A stretch of DNA of 5,087 nucleotides from an uncultured Corynebacterium sp. (GTDB lineage Bacteria > Actinomycetota > Actinomycetes > Mycobacteriales > Mycobacteriaceae). Below, in pieces: positions 1 to 5,087 of the stretch. The stretch covers positions 1 to 5,087 of the forward strand of contig CAJZGD010000190.1 of assembly GCA_915275065.1 (NCBI GenBank), written 5' to 3'. Both the position numbers and the translations under genes were made by a program. Every line of letters starts with the position of its first letter. The first letter of the stretch is position 1. The notes under the pieces are model-generated. The model was not told the DNA's origin, did not search any database, and saw only the letters and a program-made list of their open reading frames with translations.

Positions 1-669
1 GGGGGCGGTGGTGTTGAAAGCATTCGCCCAGTCTTCCAGGGGCGGGCCTTCGACGGAGAATAGTTCCACGGTTCGGTAGAGCGCTTCGGAAAGGAAGGTG
101 GCCTGGACGAGGGCTTCGGCAACATCGACGCGGCGGACGGAACCATATTCGGTGCTGTCGCCCTGGCGAAGTTCAGCGTGTTGCTCCTCGGCGGTACCTG
201 CATCGAACCAGCCGGGCCGGATAATGGTGTAGGGCAACCCGCTGCTGCGGAGCAGTCTTTCACCGCGGCGTTTCCAAGTGAGCAATTCGATGGCGTCATT
301 ATGGGTGACGCCAATGGAGCTCATGAGGACGATGGGGATGGTCTTTTTGCCCAGCGCCTCTAAGAGCGCGGGGATGGCTCCATAGTCGACGCTTTCGTAT
401 TCGCCGGAATTATGGGGTGCGCCATGGGTGAGAATGACAGCATTGACATGATCGAGTGCGTCGGCAATGGTTGCGGGGTTCATGAGATCACCACCGGCAA
501 TGTCGATGGTGTTCGTGCCGGTGTCGGTGGTGGCGAACATTCTTTTGGCTTTGCGGGGATCTCTGCTCAATAGGCGTGCAGAAATGTCGTGGTTTAGCAG
601 CGCTTGAACCACGAGGCGACCGACGGAACCTGTTCCTCCTAGAACAAGAACACGGTCAGGTTTCATCAT
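1..669 (-). CDS. Atypical SDR, NAD(P)H-binding (NmrA-like) oxidoreductase, C-terminus cut by window edge
   Basis: I read 223 codons from ATG at 669 to the left edge without a stop, so the C-terminus lies outside. The N-terminus MMKPDRVLVLGGTGSVGRLV is a Rossmann beta-alpha-beta with the dinucleotide-binding GGTGSVG at residues 11-17. Further family landmarks are LMSSIGV (115-121), the stretch WKRRGERLLRSSGLPYTIIR (132-151) followed by PGW, and RRVDVAEALVQA (179-190). These fit PF13460-type atypical SDRs, soluble cytoplasmic proteins that bind NAD(P)H; the substrate is unknown and there is no classical YxxxK pair. The start is uncertain: a GTG at 678-676 is in frame three codons upstream and has AGAAAG nine bases before it, while the ATG at 669 (or 666) has no good ribosome binding site at normal distance. 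It is separated from pgi by about 660 bases and a terminator, so it is probably transcribed alone. Confidence is high for the family and low for any specific reaction. Confidence 0.85.
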   Translation of the reverse strand, partial: MMKPDRVLVLGGTGSVGRLVVQALLNHDISARLLSRDPRKAKRMFATTDTGTNTIDIAGGDLMNPATIADALDHVNAVILTHGAPHNSGEYESVDYGAIPALLEALGKKTIPIVLMSSIGVTHNDAIELLTWKRRGERLLRSSGLPYTIIRPGWFDAGTAEEQHAELRQGDSTEYGSVRRVDVAEALVQATFLSEALYRTVELFSVEGPPLEDWANAFNTTAP

Positions 670-711
670 AAAAGACACGACGAATTTCTTTCTCTATTGC
701 TATGTGCATCG

Positions 712-743
712 AAGATATCACGTACGCATGATCGAATGTTCAA
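712..743 (-). promoter_or_regulatory. Candidate promoter of the SDR gene at 1-669
   Basis: On the minus strand TTGAAC (743-738) is followed after 17 bases by TGATAT (720-715), overlapping TATCTT (717-712), which fits the loose actinobacterial -10 pattern TANNNT but at a 20-base spacing. Transcription would start about 35-40 bases before the ATG. A small inverted repeat, GTTC-AAC-GAAC (738-748), overlaps the -35. This rests on consensus matching only; a second candidate -10 (TATAAG, in the AT-rich stretch near 830) also exists. Confidence 0.35.
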
Positions 744-850
744 CGAACTAAAATAGCATGCTGTGAGCTTTGGTTTTTAATTCTAGCGTGACTGAAGATC
801 GGAACGAAAAGTGAGAGAATTTTAATCTTATATGACCTTTTTATGGGCAT

Positions 851-867
851 GAATAATGTTATTATTC
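851..867. repeat. Perfect AT-rich inverted repeat GAATAAT-GTT-ATTATTC
   Basis: Seven-base arms at 851-857 and 861-867 are exact reverse complements around a three-base centre. It lies about 180 bases upstream of the SDR start at 669 and just left of the G-rich structured region. It could be a regulator site or simply an AT-rich hairpin; no T-run makes it a convincing terminator in either direction. Confidence 0.6.
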
Positions 868-874
868 CTCGCGA

Positions 875-940
875 TAAGGGGTAAAAAACGGGGGTGTTAA
901 TTCGGGAAAAATAACCCCAATTAAGGTTGCTTTACCCTTA
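875..940. repeat. Inverted repeat enclosing a smaller inverted repeat (possible nested stem)
   Basis: TAAGGGGTAAA (875-885) pairs with TTTACCCTTA (931-940) over ten base pairs with one bulged G. Inside it, GGGGTGTTA (891-899) can pair imperfectly with TAACCCC (912-918), with a two-base bulge. Together they would fold as a stem topped by an internal hairpin if transcribed. Function unknown. Confidence 0.5.
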
Positions 941-943
941 GAG

Positions 944-1042
944 TATGGGGCACCGAATTGGGGTATTTGGGTATCGTCCTATAAGGACGGGTGCCCTAGG
1001 ATAGGTGCCCTAAGGTGGGGTCCCTGAAGCGGGTGCCCCATA
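944..1042. repeat. Long-range 11-base perfect inverted repeat enclosing short repeats and a hairpin
   Basis: TATGGGGCACC (944-954) and GGTGCCCCATA (1032-1042) are exact reverse complements 77 bases apart. The enclosed segment contains the perfect hairpin CGTCCT-ATA-AGGACG (975-989) and two direct copies of GGTGCCCTA. The right arm overlaps a local palindrome, CCCCAT-AA-ATGGGG (1036-1049), so alternative folds are possible. The layout resembles a structured RNA or a small non-coding repeat element, but I do not recognise a known family. Confidence 0.6.
990..1015 (+). repeat. Tandem GGTGCCCTA direct repeat, period 14
   Basis: GGTGCCCTAGG (990-1000) is followed by GGTGCCCTAAGG (1004-1015); the nine-base core GGTGCCCTA is identical and starts 14 bases apart. 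Further GGTGCCC cores occur at 1032-1038 and 1120-1126, and a reverse-complement copy GGGCACC at 948-954. Spacing between the outlying copies is irregular. Confidence 0.65.
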
Positions 1043-1091
1043 AATGGGGAGGTTGACCAAAAAGGGGATTGGATATTGCTACCCACAAATG

Positions 1092-1127
1092 GGGGCCTAA
1101 AAATGTGGACCCACATTTAGGTGCCCT
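1092..1127. repeat. Extended imperfect hairpin around AAATGTGG-AC-CCACATTT
   Basis: The core arms at 1101-1108 and 1111-1118 are perfect reverse complements of eight bases. Pairing resumes outward after a two-base bulge, with CCTA on the left (1096-1099) against TAGG on the right (1118-1121), and the flanking G-run (1091-1095) can face the GCCC at 1123-1126. The right side contains one of the GGTGCCC copies. No T-run follows on either strand, so a terminator role is doubtful. Confidence 0.55.
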
Positions 1128-1240
1128 GAAATAGGGGGTAGGTGAGGGGGTATGGTGTGTTGGGGTGGATGGTTATTTGTCGAGTAAACGACTGCGAATT
1201 TAAAGAATATCGTATTAAAACAGCAAAGATTAATTGTGGC

Positions 1241-1276
1241 AAAACATGGGAGGGGAGCTACACATGTAGCTCCCCT
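1241..1276 (-). terminator. Probable rho-independent terminator of pgi
   Basis: AGGGGAGCTACA (1251-1262) and TGTAGCTCCCCT (1265-1276) are perfect 12-base arms around two bases, the strongest hairpin in the window. It lies about 50 bases beyond the pgi stop codon. On the minus strand a short TTTT (1244-1241) follows six bases after the stem. The T-run is short, but actinobacterial terminators are often like this. No plus-strand gene ends here, so the minus direction is favoured. Confidence 0.75.
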
Positions 1277-1327
1277 CAAACAGATTGGTGAAACTAGAAA
1301 ACCTGAGTTGGGTTTCTGGCCGCAGTC

Positions 1328-2968
1328 CTAGTTACGGTGCTCCCGGTACCACGTAATAAGCGAGTCGGTTGAGCTATCGCCAGAATCAACCTTCACCGCA
1401 CCAGACACAGCTGGGGCCAGGTCATTTGCCTGCTGCTTGCCTAACTCCACACCCCACTGGTCGAAGGAGTTGATATCCCAAATCACCCCCTGCACAAACG
1501 TGATGTGCTCATAGAGCGCAATCAACATACCCAACACTGCTGGCGTCAATTCCTCCGCCATGATCGTGGTGGACGGGCGATTACCGGGCATCACCTTGTG
1601 CGGAACAACCGCTGGGGCCACCCCCTCCGCGGCGATTTCCTCCTCGGTCTTACCAAAGGCCAAAACCTTCGTCTGGGCGAAGAAGTTACTCATCAACAAA
1701 TCATGCATACTGCCCGTACCATCGGCCGTCGGCAGATCCTGCTTCGGCCGGGCAAACCCAATGAAATCAGCAGGCACCAGCTTCGTGCCCTGATGCATCA
1801 ACTGGAAGAACGCATGCTGGCCATTAGTACCCGGCTCACCCCAATAGATTTCCCCGGTATTTGCGGCCACAACCGTGCCATCGCGCCGCACCGACTTGCC
1901 ATTTGACTCCATGGTCAACTGCTGCAAATAGGCGGGGAACCGGCCCAAATCCTCCGAATATGGCAGCACCGCGTGTGTCTGAGCGCCAAAGAAATCGTTG
2001 TACAACACCCCGAGCAACCCCATGAGCACCGGCACGTTTTCCGCCAGCGGCGTGGACCGGAAATGCACATCCATCGCATGCATGCCCTCCAAGAACCGCA
2101 TGAAATCCTGCGGCCCAATCACCGCCATGAGCGACAGGCCAATGGCGGAATCCACCGAATAGCGGCCACCAACCCACTCCCAGAAACCAAACATGTTCTT
2201 GGTGTCGATACCAAAGGCAGCCACCTTCTCCGCATTGGTGGATACGGCCACGAAATGCTTGGCCACAGCCTCTTCCGCCCCCAACTTCTCCACCAGCCAC
2301 CGCTTAGCGGCATGCGCATTGGTCAGCGTTTCCTGCGTGGTAAAAGTCTTCGACGCAACCACGAAAAGCGTGGACTCAGGATCACACTCATCCAACACCG
2401 AAATGATGTCGGCCGGGTCCACATTGGACACAAACTTGGCAGTGATACCAGCCGTGGCATAGGTGCGCAGTGCCCGGGTTGCCATGGCCGGCCCCAAATC
2501 CGAACCACCAATACCAATATTCACCACGGTCTTAATCGTGTGCCCGGTATAGCCCAACCACGCCCCCGACCGCAGCGACGTGGCAAAATCCCGCATGCGG
2601 CTCAACACCTCATGCACATCGGCTGCCACATCCTGGCCATCAACCACTAAATCCTCAGTCACTGGCAGCCGCAGGGCGGTATGCAGCACCGAACGATTCT
2701 CCGTGTTATTGATCTTATCGCCTCGGAACATTGCCTCGATGCGTTCCGGTAACCCAGCAGCCTGAGCCAACTCAATGAGGGCATCACGGGTGGAATCATC
2801 CACAAGATTTTTCGAAAGATCCACATGAAGATCGGCAGCGTCAAAGCTCAGCTTCTCTCCTCGCTGCGGGTCAGCGTCGAAAAGCTCCCGTAAAGTTTTC
2901 TGCGCCAAGCTTTGCTGCGCCTGCTCCACCTTAGCCCAGGCGTCGGTCGTCGTAATATCGGTGGTCAT
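1328..2968 (-). CDS. pgi: Glucose-6-phosphate isomerase
   Basis: Cytoplasmic enzyme of glycolysis and gluconeogenesis that interconverts glucose 6-phosphate and fructose 6-phosphate. The 546-residue protein has the usual bacterial length and both signature motifs: [12 protein letters not shown] (266-277) and [13 protein letters not shown] (499-511). Expected active-site residues are present: Glu354 in MESNGKS, His385 in [11 protein letters not shown] and Lys511 in GVELGKQ; the sugar-phosphate loop is seen in [10 protein letters not shown] (150-159) and SKTFTT (206-211). It appears intact. I chose ATG 2968-2966 because GGAG lies nine bases upstream and [11 protein letters not shown] aligns with known corynebacterial N-termini as I recall them. 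The open frame continues to an ATG at 3043, but those 25 extra residues ([14 protein letters not shown]...) look non-coding and lack a ribosome binding site. It lies 121 bases downstream of the SDR stop, in the same direction, with no terminator between, so it may receive read-through from the tetR-SDR operon besides having its own promoter, which I could not locate. The stop is TAG. Confidence 0.97.
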   Translation of the reverse strand: MTTDITTTDAWAKVEQAQQSLAQKTLRELFDADPQRGEKLSFDAADLHVDLSKNLVDDSTRDALIELAQAAGLPERIEAMFRGDKINNTENRSVLHTALRLPVTEDLVVDGQDVAADVHEVLSRMRDFATSLRSGAWLGYTGHTIKTVVNIGIGGSDLGPAMATRALRTYATAGITAKFVSNVDPADIISVLDECDPESTLFVVASKTFTTQETLTNAHAAKRWLVEKLGAEEAVAKHFVAVSTNAEKVAAFGIDTKNMFGFWEWVGGRYSVDSAIGLSLMAVIGPQDFMRFLEGMHAMDVHFRSTPLAENVPVLMGLLGVLYNDFFGAQTHAVLPYSEDLGRFPAYLQQLTMESNGKSVRRDGTVVAANTGEIYWGEPGTNGQHAFFQLMHQGTKLVPADFIGFARPKQDLPTADGTGSMHDLLMSNFFAQTKVLAFGKTEEEIAAEGVAPAVVPHKVMPGNRPSTTIMAEELTPAVLGMLIALYEHITFVQGVIWDINSFDQWGVELGKQQANDLAPAVSGAVKVDSGDSSTDSLITWYREHRN

Positions 2969-3089
2969 AGAGATGCGCTCCATTTCAAACTGCGGAAAAT
3001 AGTGACGTAATGCGTGTCGCATACCCATACAACTTGGGCACACAATACATCTCCAACCGTAGTCGCATCAGGTAATATTTGCCCGAAAC
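2969..3089 (-). other. SDR-pgi intergenic spacer with a small palindrome
   Basis: The 121-base spacer contains ATGCG-TGT-CGCAT (3010-3022), a perfect five-base-arm inverted repeat about 40 bases upstream of the pgi start. It has no following T-run, so it is not an obvious terminator of the SDR gene. I found no convincing -35/-10 pair for pgi. The palindrome could be an operator, or chance. Confidence 0.4.
2978..2982 (-). promoter_or_regulatory. Ribosome binding site fixing the pgi start
   Basis: TGGAG on the minus strand ends nine bases before the ATG at 2968. The alternative in-frame ATGs at 2983 and 3043 have no comparable purine-rich site, so this decides the start. Confidence 0.7.
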
Positions 3090-3932
3090 TTAAGCCAAGA
3101 TCACGTTATAGAAATCCAAGAGTCGCTGCCGGCCAATTGATTCACCCACCGAATCATGCGTCATGCTCCACGCCGCAAATCGCACCCCATCCCACCACGG
3201 CTGCCGCACCAATAGCCCCCGCGCAACCCGCGGCAACACCGTGATCCGCGCCGGCCGTCCCAGAGCCCGAAACGCACACTCCGCCACCTCGCGCCACGTC
3301 AAAACCTCCGGGCCGCCAATCTGCCACTCGCCCGAAACCCCTGCCACATGCTTATCCACACATGCCCGCGCCACATCCAGCCCATGAATCGGATTTATCC
3401 GCACCGCATCATCCAATAACACCACCCGACCCCGGCGCGCCATATTGAGGACTTGGGCCATGTCCGAAAAATAGCCTGTGGGGCTTATCACCTGGGCAGT
3501 CACCTGGCTTGCCTGGAGCTCCCGTACGAACGCGGTTTTCGCCCGAGTGATCCGCGCCGGGCAATGCTCGGCACCCAACGCATGGACATAGCAGAAATTA
3601 TTCACCCCGTGGCGGCGTGCGGAGTTTAAGATTGCCAGGTTAGCGCGGTAGTCAATGTCCCACGGGTCGGCTTTTTGCCTGGTGACGCCGAGCGCGGAAA
3701 TGATACCGGTGACCCCGTGGGCGAGGTCGGCGGTGACGTGTGGGTTGGTGACGTCGCCGATACGCCAGTCCGTTACCAGGCCAGTGAGACCTGGGGAGCC
3801 GTAGGGGCCTGGGGCTTCCGCCCGGCCGAGGTCGCGGACCAGAGCCCGGACCTGGTAGCCGCGGCGATGCAGTTCGGCAACAATGAATCTTCCCAGGTAG
3901 CCGGTGGCGCCGGCGACGAGAATGGTGGACAT
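3090..3932 (-). CDS. Atypical SDR-family NAD(P)-binding oxidoreductase (NmrA/divinyl-reductase-like)
   Basis: A 280-residue soluble protein. The N-terminus MSTILVAGATGYLGRFIVAE has the dinucleotide-binding GATGYLG at residues 8-14, followed by the second Rossmann strand (YQVRALVRD, 26-34). ISALGVTR (78-85), NFCYVHALGAE (112-122), AKTAFVRELQ (131-140) and SPTGYFSDM (150-158) match the pattern of atypical SDRs related to NmrA, Ycf39 and divinyl-chlorophyllide reductase-like proteins; INPIHGLDVARACVD (179-193) is a typical late motif. There is no classical YxxxK catalytic pair, as is common in this group, so members can be reductases, redox sensors or chaperone-like binders; the substrate cannot be assigned. 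It starts three bases after the tetR stop, with AAGGA (3944-3940) seven bases before its ATG and inside the tetR coding end. This implies co-transcription and probably coupled translation, making it the likeliest target of that regulator. It is distinct in sequence from the SDR at 1-669. Confidence 0.88.
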   Translation of the reverse strand: MSTILVAGATGYLGRFIVAELHRRGYQVRALVRDLGRAEAPGPYGSPGLTGLVTDWRIGDVTNPHVTADLAHGVTGIISALGVTRQKADPWDIDYRANLAILNSARRHGVNNFCYVHALGAEHCPARITRAKTAFVRELQASQVTAQVISPTGYFSDMAQVLNMARRGRVVLLDDAVRINPIHGLDVARACVDKHVAGVSGEWQIGGPEVLTWREVAECAFRALGRPARITVLPRVARGLLVRQPWWDGVRFAAWSMTHDSVGESIGRQRLLDFYNVILA

Positions 3933-3935
3933 GCG

Positions 3936-4547
3936 TCATTCCTTATCGTGAGGTGTGGTGGGGTTTCCCAGCATGCGGGGCAGGAGCGTATTCGCCAGGT
4001 CCGTCATGGGGGCGTCTGGGTGGTGGAGCGCCCACGCGTCGAGCCTGGTGGCGACCGCGTAGGCGAGGTCAACGTGGAGGCGTGGGGGAATGGTGGGGTC
4101 GAGCAGCCCGAGCCGTAGACCCCGGTCGACCATGCGCGCCGTCCACTTGTCGATGGCGTGTTCGAATTCGGTGAGGTTGGGGGAGCGGGGTTTGTCGGCC
4201 AGGTGAAACATGATACCCACCGCGGTGAGATCGGGGCGGGTGGCAGCGTTGGTCATTCCGGTGATGACTTTGGTGAGTGCCGGCCAGAATGTGTCCCGCG
4301 TGAGCTTGTCGACGTCCGGAACGGTGACATAGCCTGCGAGTTCTCGGAGCCCGTCGGCGAATGCGGCATCGAAGAGCTGGTCTTTGGTGTGAAAGAAATA
4401 GTAGAAGGAGCTGCGGGGAAAGTCGGATTCCCGCAGTATGTCGGTGAGTCGGGCGTTGGTGAAGCCATGGGTGGCGAAGACGACGCGGGCGGTGGCGAGG
4501 AGTCGGGTTCGGCGTTTCGGGTCGATGGGTTGGGGTGGCCGGGCCAT
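3936..4547 (-). CDS. TetR/AcrR-family transcriptional regulator
   Basis: The 203-residue length is typical. The N-terminal DNA-binding domain covers about residues 11-60: helix 1 RTRLLATARVVFATHGF (13-29), then LTDILRESDFPRSSFYYFF (34-52) forming the helix-turn-helix, followed by the family landmark HTKDQLFDAAF (53-63). The rest (about 70-195) is a helical ligand-binding and dimerisation domain without a recognisable specificity motif, so the inducer is unknown. Such proteins are usually dimeric repressors of their own gene and of neighbours. Its stop (TGA, 3938-3936) is three bases from the downstream SDR start, and it is divergent from the aldehyde dehydrogenase. The start ATG at 4547 is forced: an in-frame TAA lies four codons upstream and no early alternative start exists downstream. 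GGAG precedes the ATG by only two bases, too close for normal use, so the mRNA may be leaderless or nearly so. Confidence 0.92.
   Translation of the reverse strand: MARPPQPIDPKRRTRLLATARVVFATHGFTNARLTDILRESDFPRSSFYYFFHTKDQLFDAAFADGLRELAGYVTVPDVDKLTRDTFWPALTKVITGMTNAATRPDLTAVGIMFHLADKPRSPNLTEFEHAIDKWTARMVDRGLRLGLLDPTIPPRLHVDLAYAVATRLDAWALHHPDAPMTDLANTLLPRMLGNPTTPHDKE
3940..3944 (-). promoter_or_regulatory. Ribosome binding site of the SDR gene, inside the tetR 3' end
   Basis: AAGGA on the minus strand lies seven bases before the SDR ATG (3932) and overlaps the last sense codons of tetR, whose stop is at 3938-3936. Ribosomes ending tetR would sit on this site, which suggests translational coupling. 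Confidence 0.75.
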
Positions 4548-4555
4548 ATCTCCAG

Positions 4556-4612
4556 GTTACTAGTTTTTGGACATGCGTGTCCAGGAATTGGGGGTGGGGA
4601 TACACTAGTAAC
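4556..4612. promoter_or_regulatory. Candidate operator region between tetR and the aldehyde dehydrogenase gene (nested inverted repeats)
   Basis: Two inverted repeats share this interval. The inner one, TGGACA-TGCG-TGTCCA (4568-4583), has perfect six-base arms, a size common for TetR-family operators. The outer one, GTTACTAGT (4556-4564) and ACTAGTAAC (4604-4612), has perfect nine-base arms 39 bases apart, each containing the palindrome ACTAGT. The inner palindrome ends 20 bases from the tetR start and would fall in the spacer of a tetR promoter using TAGTAA as -10. This fits autorepression by family analogy, but which repeat is bound cannot be told from sequence. Confidence 0.5.
4578..4606 (+). 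promoter_or_regulatory. Candidate promoter of the aldehyde dehydrogenase gene
   Basis: TACACT (4601-4606) fits the TANNNT -10 pattern of actinobacteria, and TGTCCA (4578-4583) sits 17 bases upstream as a weak -35. The proposed -35 is the right arm of the inner palindrome, and the -10 overlaps the right arm of the outer inverted repeat. The resulting leader would be about 37 bases with AAGGA near its end. The match is loose. Confidence 0.3.
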
Positions 4613-4639
4613 GTAAGCAATACCGTTCCACCCGCTATC

Positions 4640-4644
4640 AAGGA
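4640..4644 (+). promoter_or_regulatory. Ribosome binding site of the aldehyde dehydrogenase gene
   Basis: AAGGA lies five bases before the ATG at 4650, a good Shine-Dalgarno match that supports this start. Confidence 0.7.
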
Positions 4645-4649
4645 TCCTC

Positions 4650-5087
4650 ATGGACATCACTGCGCTGCTCGCCACCACTCCCACCGACCTATTCATTGAT
4701 GGTGAATTCGTTCCCAGCGACACCAATGACACCTTCCCCGTCATCAACCCCTCCGACGGCACGGAACTCGCCCGGGTGGCGTCGGCGAGTGAAGCCGATG
4801 CGCGCAGGGCCTTGGATGCTGCGGTCCGGGCCGGCGCCGATTGGGCGAACACCCCCAGCCGGGAGCGCAGCACCATTCTGCACCGCGCTTTCGAACTCAT
4901 TCTCGACCACGGGGAGGAGCTGGCTTGGCTGCAATCCCTGGAACTCGGCCGGGCCCTGCCCGATAGCCGCGCCGAAGTAAGCTACGGTGCTGAGTTCTTC
5001 CGCTGGTTCGCCGAAGAAGCCGTGCGCATCCGGGGCGACTACCGCCACAACCCCACCGGCACCGGCCGGATCGTGGTGACCCACCAA
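4650..5087 (+). CDS. gabD: Succinate-semialdehyde dehydrogenase-like NAD(P)-dependent aldehyde dehydrogenase, N-terminal part
   Basis: The frame is open for 146 codons from ATG 4650 to the right edge; the family is usually about 450-490 residues, so roughly the first third is present. LFIDGEFVPSD (14-24) followed by VINPSDGTELARV (31-43) is the classic aldehyde dehydrogenase N-terminal strand pattern. SLELGRALPDSRAEVSYGAE (96-115) and FFRWFAEEAVRIRGD (116-130) closely follow the succinate-semialdehyde dehydrogenase pattern (compare E. coli GabD LEQGKPLAEAKGEISYAAS and WFAEEGKRIYGD). Such enzymes oxidise succinate semialdehyde to succinate in the cytoplasm, linking 4-aminobutyrate breakdown to the citric acid cycle. 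The catalytic Cys, Glu and the cofactor-specificity residues lie beyond the window, so substrate and NAD versus NADP preference are unproven, and the symbol is by resemblance. It is divergent from tetR across 102 bases and may share its control region. Confidence 0.85.
   Translation, partial: MDITALLATTPTDLFIDGEFVPSDTNDTFPVINPSDGTELARVASASEADARRALDAAVRAGADWANTPSRERSTILHRAFELILDHGEELAWLQSLELGRALPDSRAEVSYGAEFFRWFAEEAVRIRGDYRHNPTGTGRIVVTHQ

Larger units (their letters stand above)
670..1327. other. Gene-free intergenic stretch of about 660 bases, AT-rich on the left and repeat-rich in the middle
   Basis: No convincing coding frame lies here; the short open frames lack ribosome binding sites and family-like sequence. 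About 690-870 is AT-rich and probably holds the promoter of the leftward SDR. About 871-1170 has some fifteen runs of three or more G on the plus strand, interspersed with C-runs that can pair with them, giving several hairpins and the GGTGCCC repeats listed separately. About 1170-1250 returns to AT-rich sequence, and 1241-1276 holds the likely pgi terminator. Only the SDR promoter and the terminator have an evident role. Confidence 0.8.

Noticed and set aside
178..363. Plus-strand open frame of 61 codons
   Set aside because: It lies antisense to the well-supported SDR gene at 1-669 and shows no family-like sequence.
919..942. Possible DtxR-type iron box (TTAAGG...CCCTTA)
   Set aside because: Only the outer bases resemble the DtxR consensus; the centre differs too much, and the right half is already explained as one arm of the stem at 875-940.
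990..1039. Possible CRISPR-like array from the GGTGCCC repeats
   Set aside because: The repeats are only seven to nine bases long, irregularly spaced and present in both orientations, with no cas genes nearby.
1097..1279. Minus-strand open frame of 60 codons in the intergenic region
   Set aside because: It starts from a TTG within the pgi terminator hairpin, has no ribosome binding site, and its composition reflects the C-rich minus strand rather than a protein family.
1973..2650. Plus-strand open frame of 225 codons
   Set aside because: Antisense shadow of pgi: His/Arg/Pro-rich with no recognisable domain, inside a gene whose motifs are complete.
4253..4900. Minus-strand open frame of 215 codons spanning tetR, the intergenic gap and the aldehyde dehydrogenase start
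   Set aside because: It overlaps two recognisable genes in other frames and crosses the promoter region; low-complexity Ser/Pro-rich sequence typical of a shadow frame.
4689..5087. Minus-strand open frame of 132 codons at the right edge
   Set aside because: It is antisense to the succinate-semialdehyde dehydrogenase-like gene, which has clear family motifs.

Overview
The window most likely comes from the chromosome of a Corynebacterium species or a close actinobacterial relative. The glucose-6-phosphate isomerase matches, as far as I remember it, the corynebacterial form of the enzyme along its length (for example [20 protein letters not shown] and the [10 protein letters not shown] tail). 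The genes are fairly GC-rich, while one intergenic stretch is clearly AT-rich. The species cannot be fixed by reading alone.

Layout from left to right. Positions 1-669 (minus strand) hold an atypical short-chain dehydrogenase/reductase (SDR) of the NAD(P)H-binding/NmrA-like kind; its C-terminus runs off the left edge. Positions 670-1327 are a gene-free stretch of about 660 bases. Its left third is AT-rich and probably carries the promoter of that SDR. Its middle, about 871-1170, is rich in G-runs and crowded with inverted and direct repeats, including five copies of GGTGCCC in both orientations. Its right end holds a strong hairpin that fits the pgi terminator. Positions 1328-2968 (minus) are pgi. 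Positions 3090-3932 (minus) are a second, different atypical SDR, and 3936-4547 (minus) a TetR-family regulator only three bases upstream of it. From 4650 to the right edge (plus) runs the N-terminal part of a succinate-semialdehyde dehydrogenase-like aldehyde dehydrogenase.

The tetR and SDR genes form a tight two-gene operon: the SDR ribosome binding site lies inside the end of tetR. pgi follows 121 bases later in the same direction with no terminator visible between, so some read-through into pgi is possible. The 102-base gap between tetR and the divergent aldehyde dehydrogenase contains two nested inverted repeats, suitable for autoregulation of tetR and perhaps shared control of both sides. 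A plausible reading is a small regulated oxidoreductase/aldehyde dehydrogenase module beside the housekeeping gene pgi; its inducer and substrates cannot be read from the sequence.

I see no clear new biological system. The least explained part is the structured intergenic element at about 871-1170, followed by the palindromic tetR/dehydrogenase control region.
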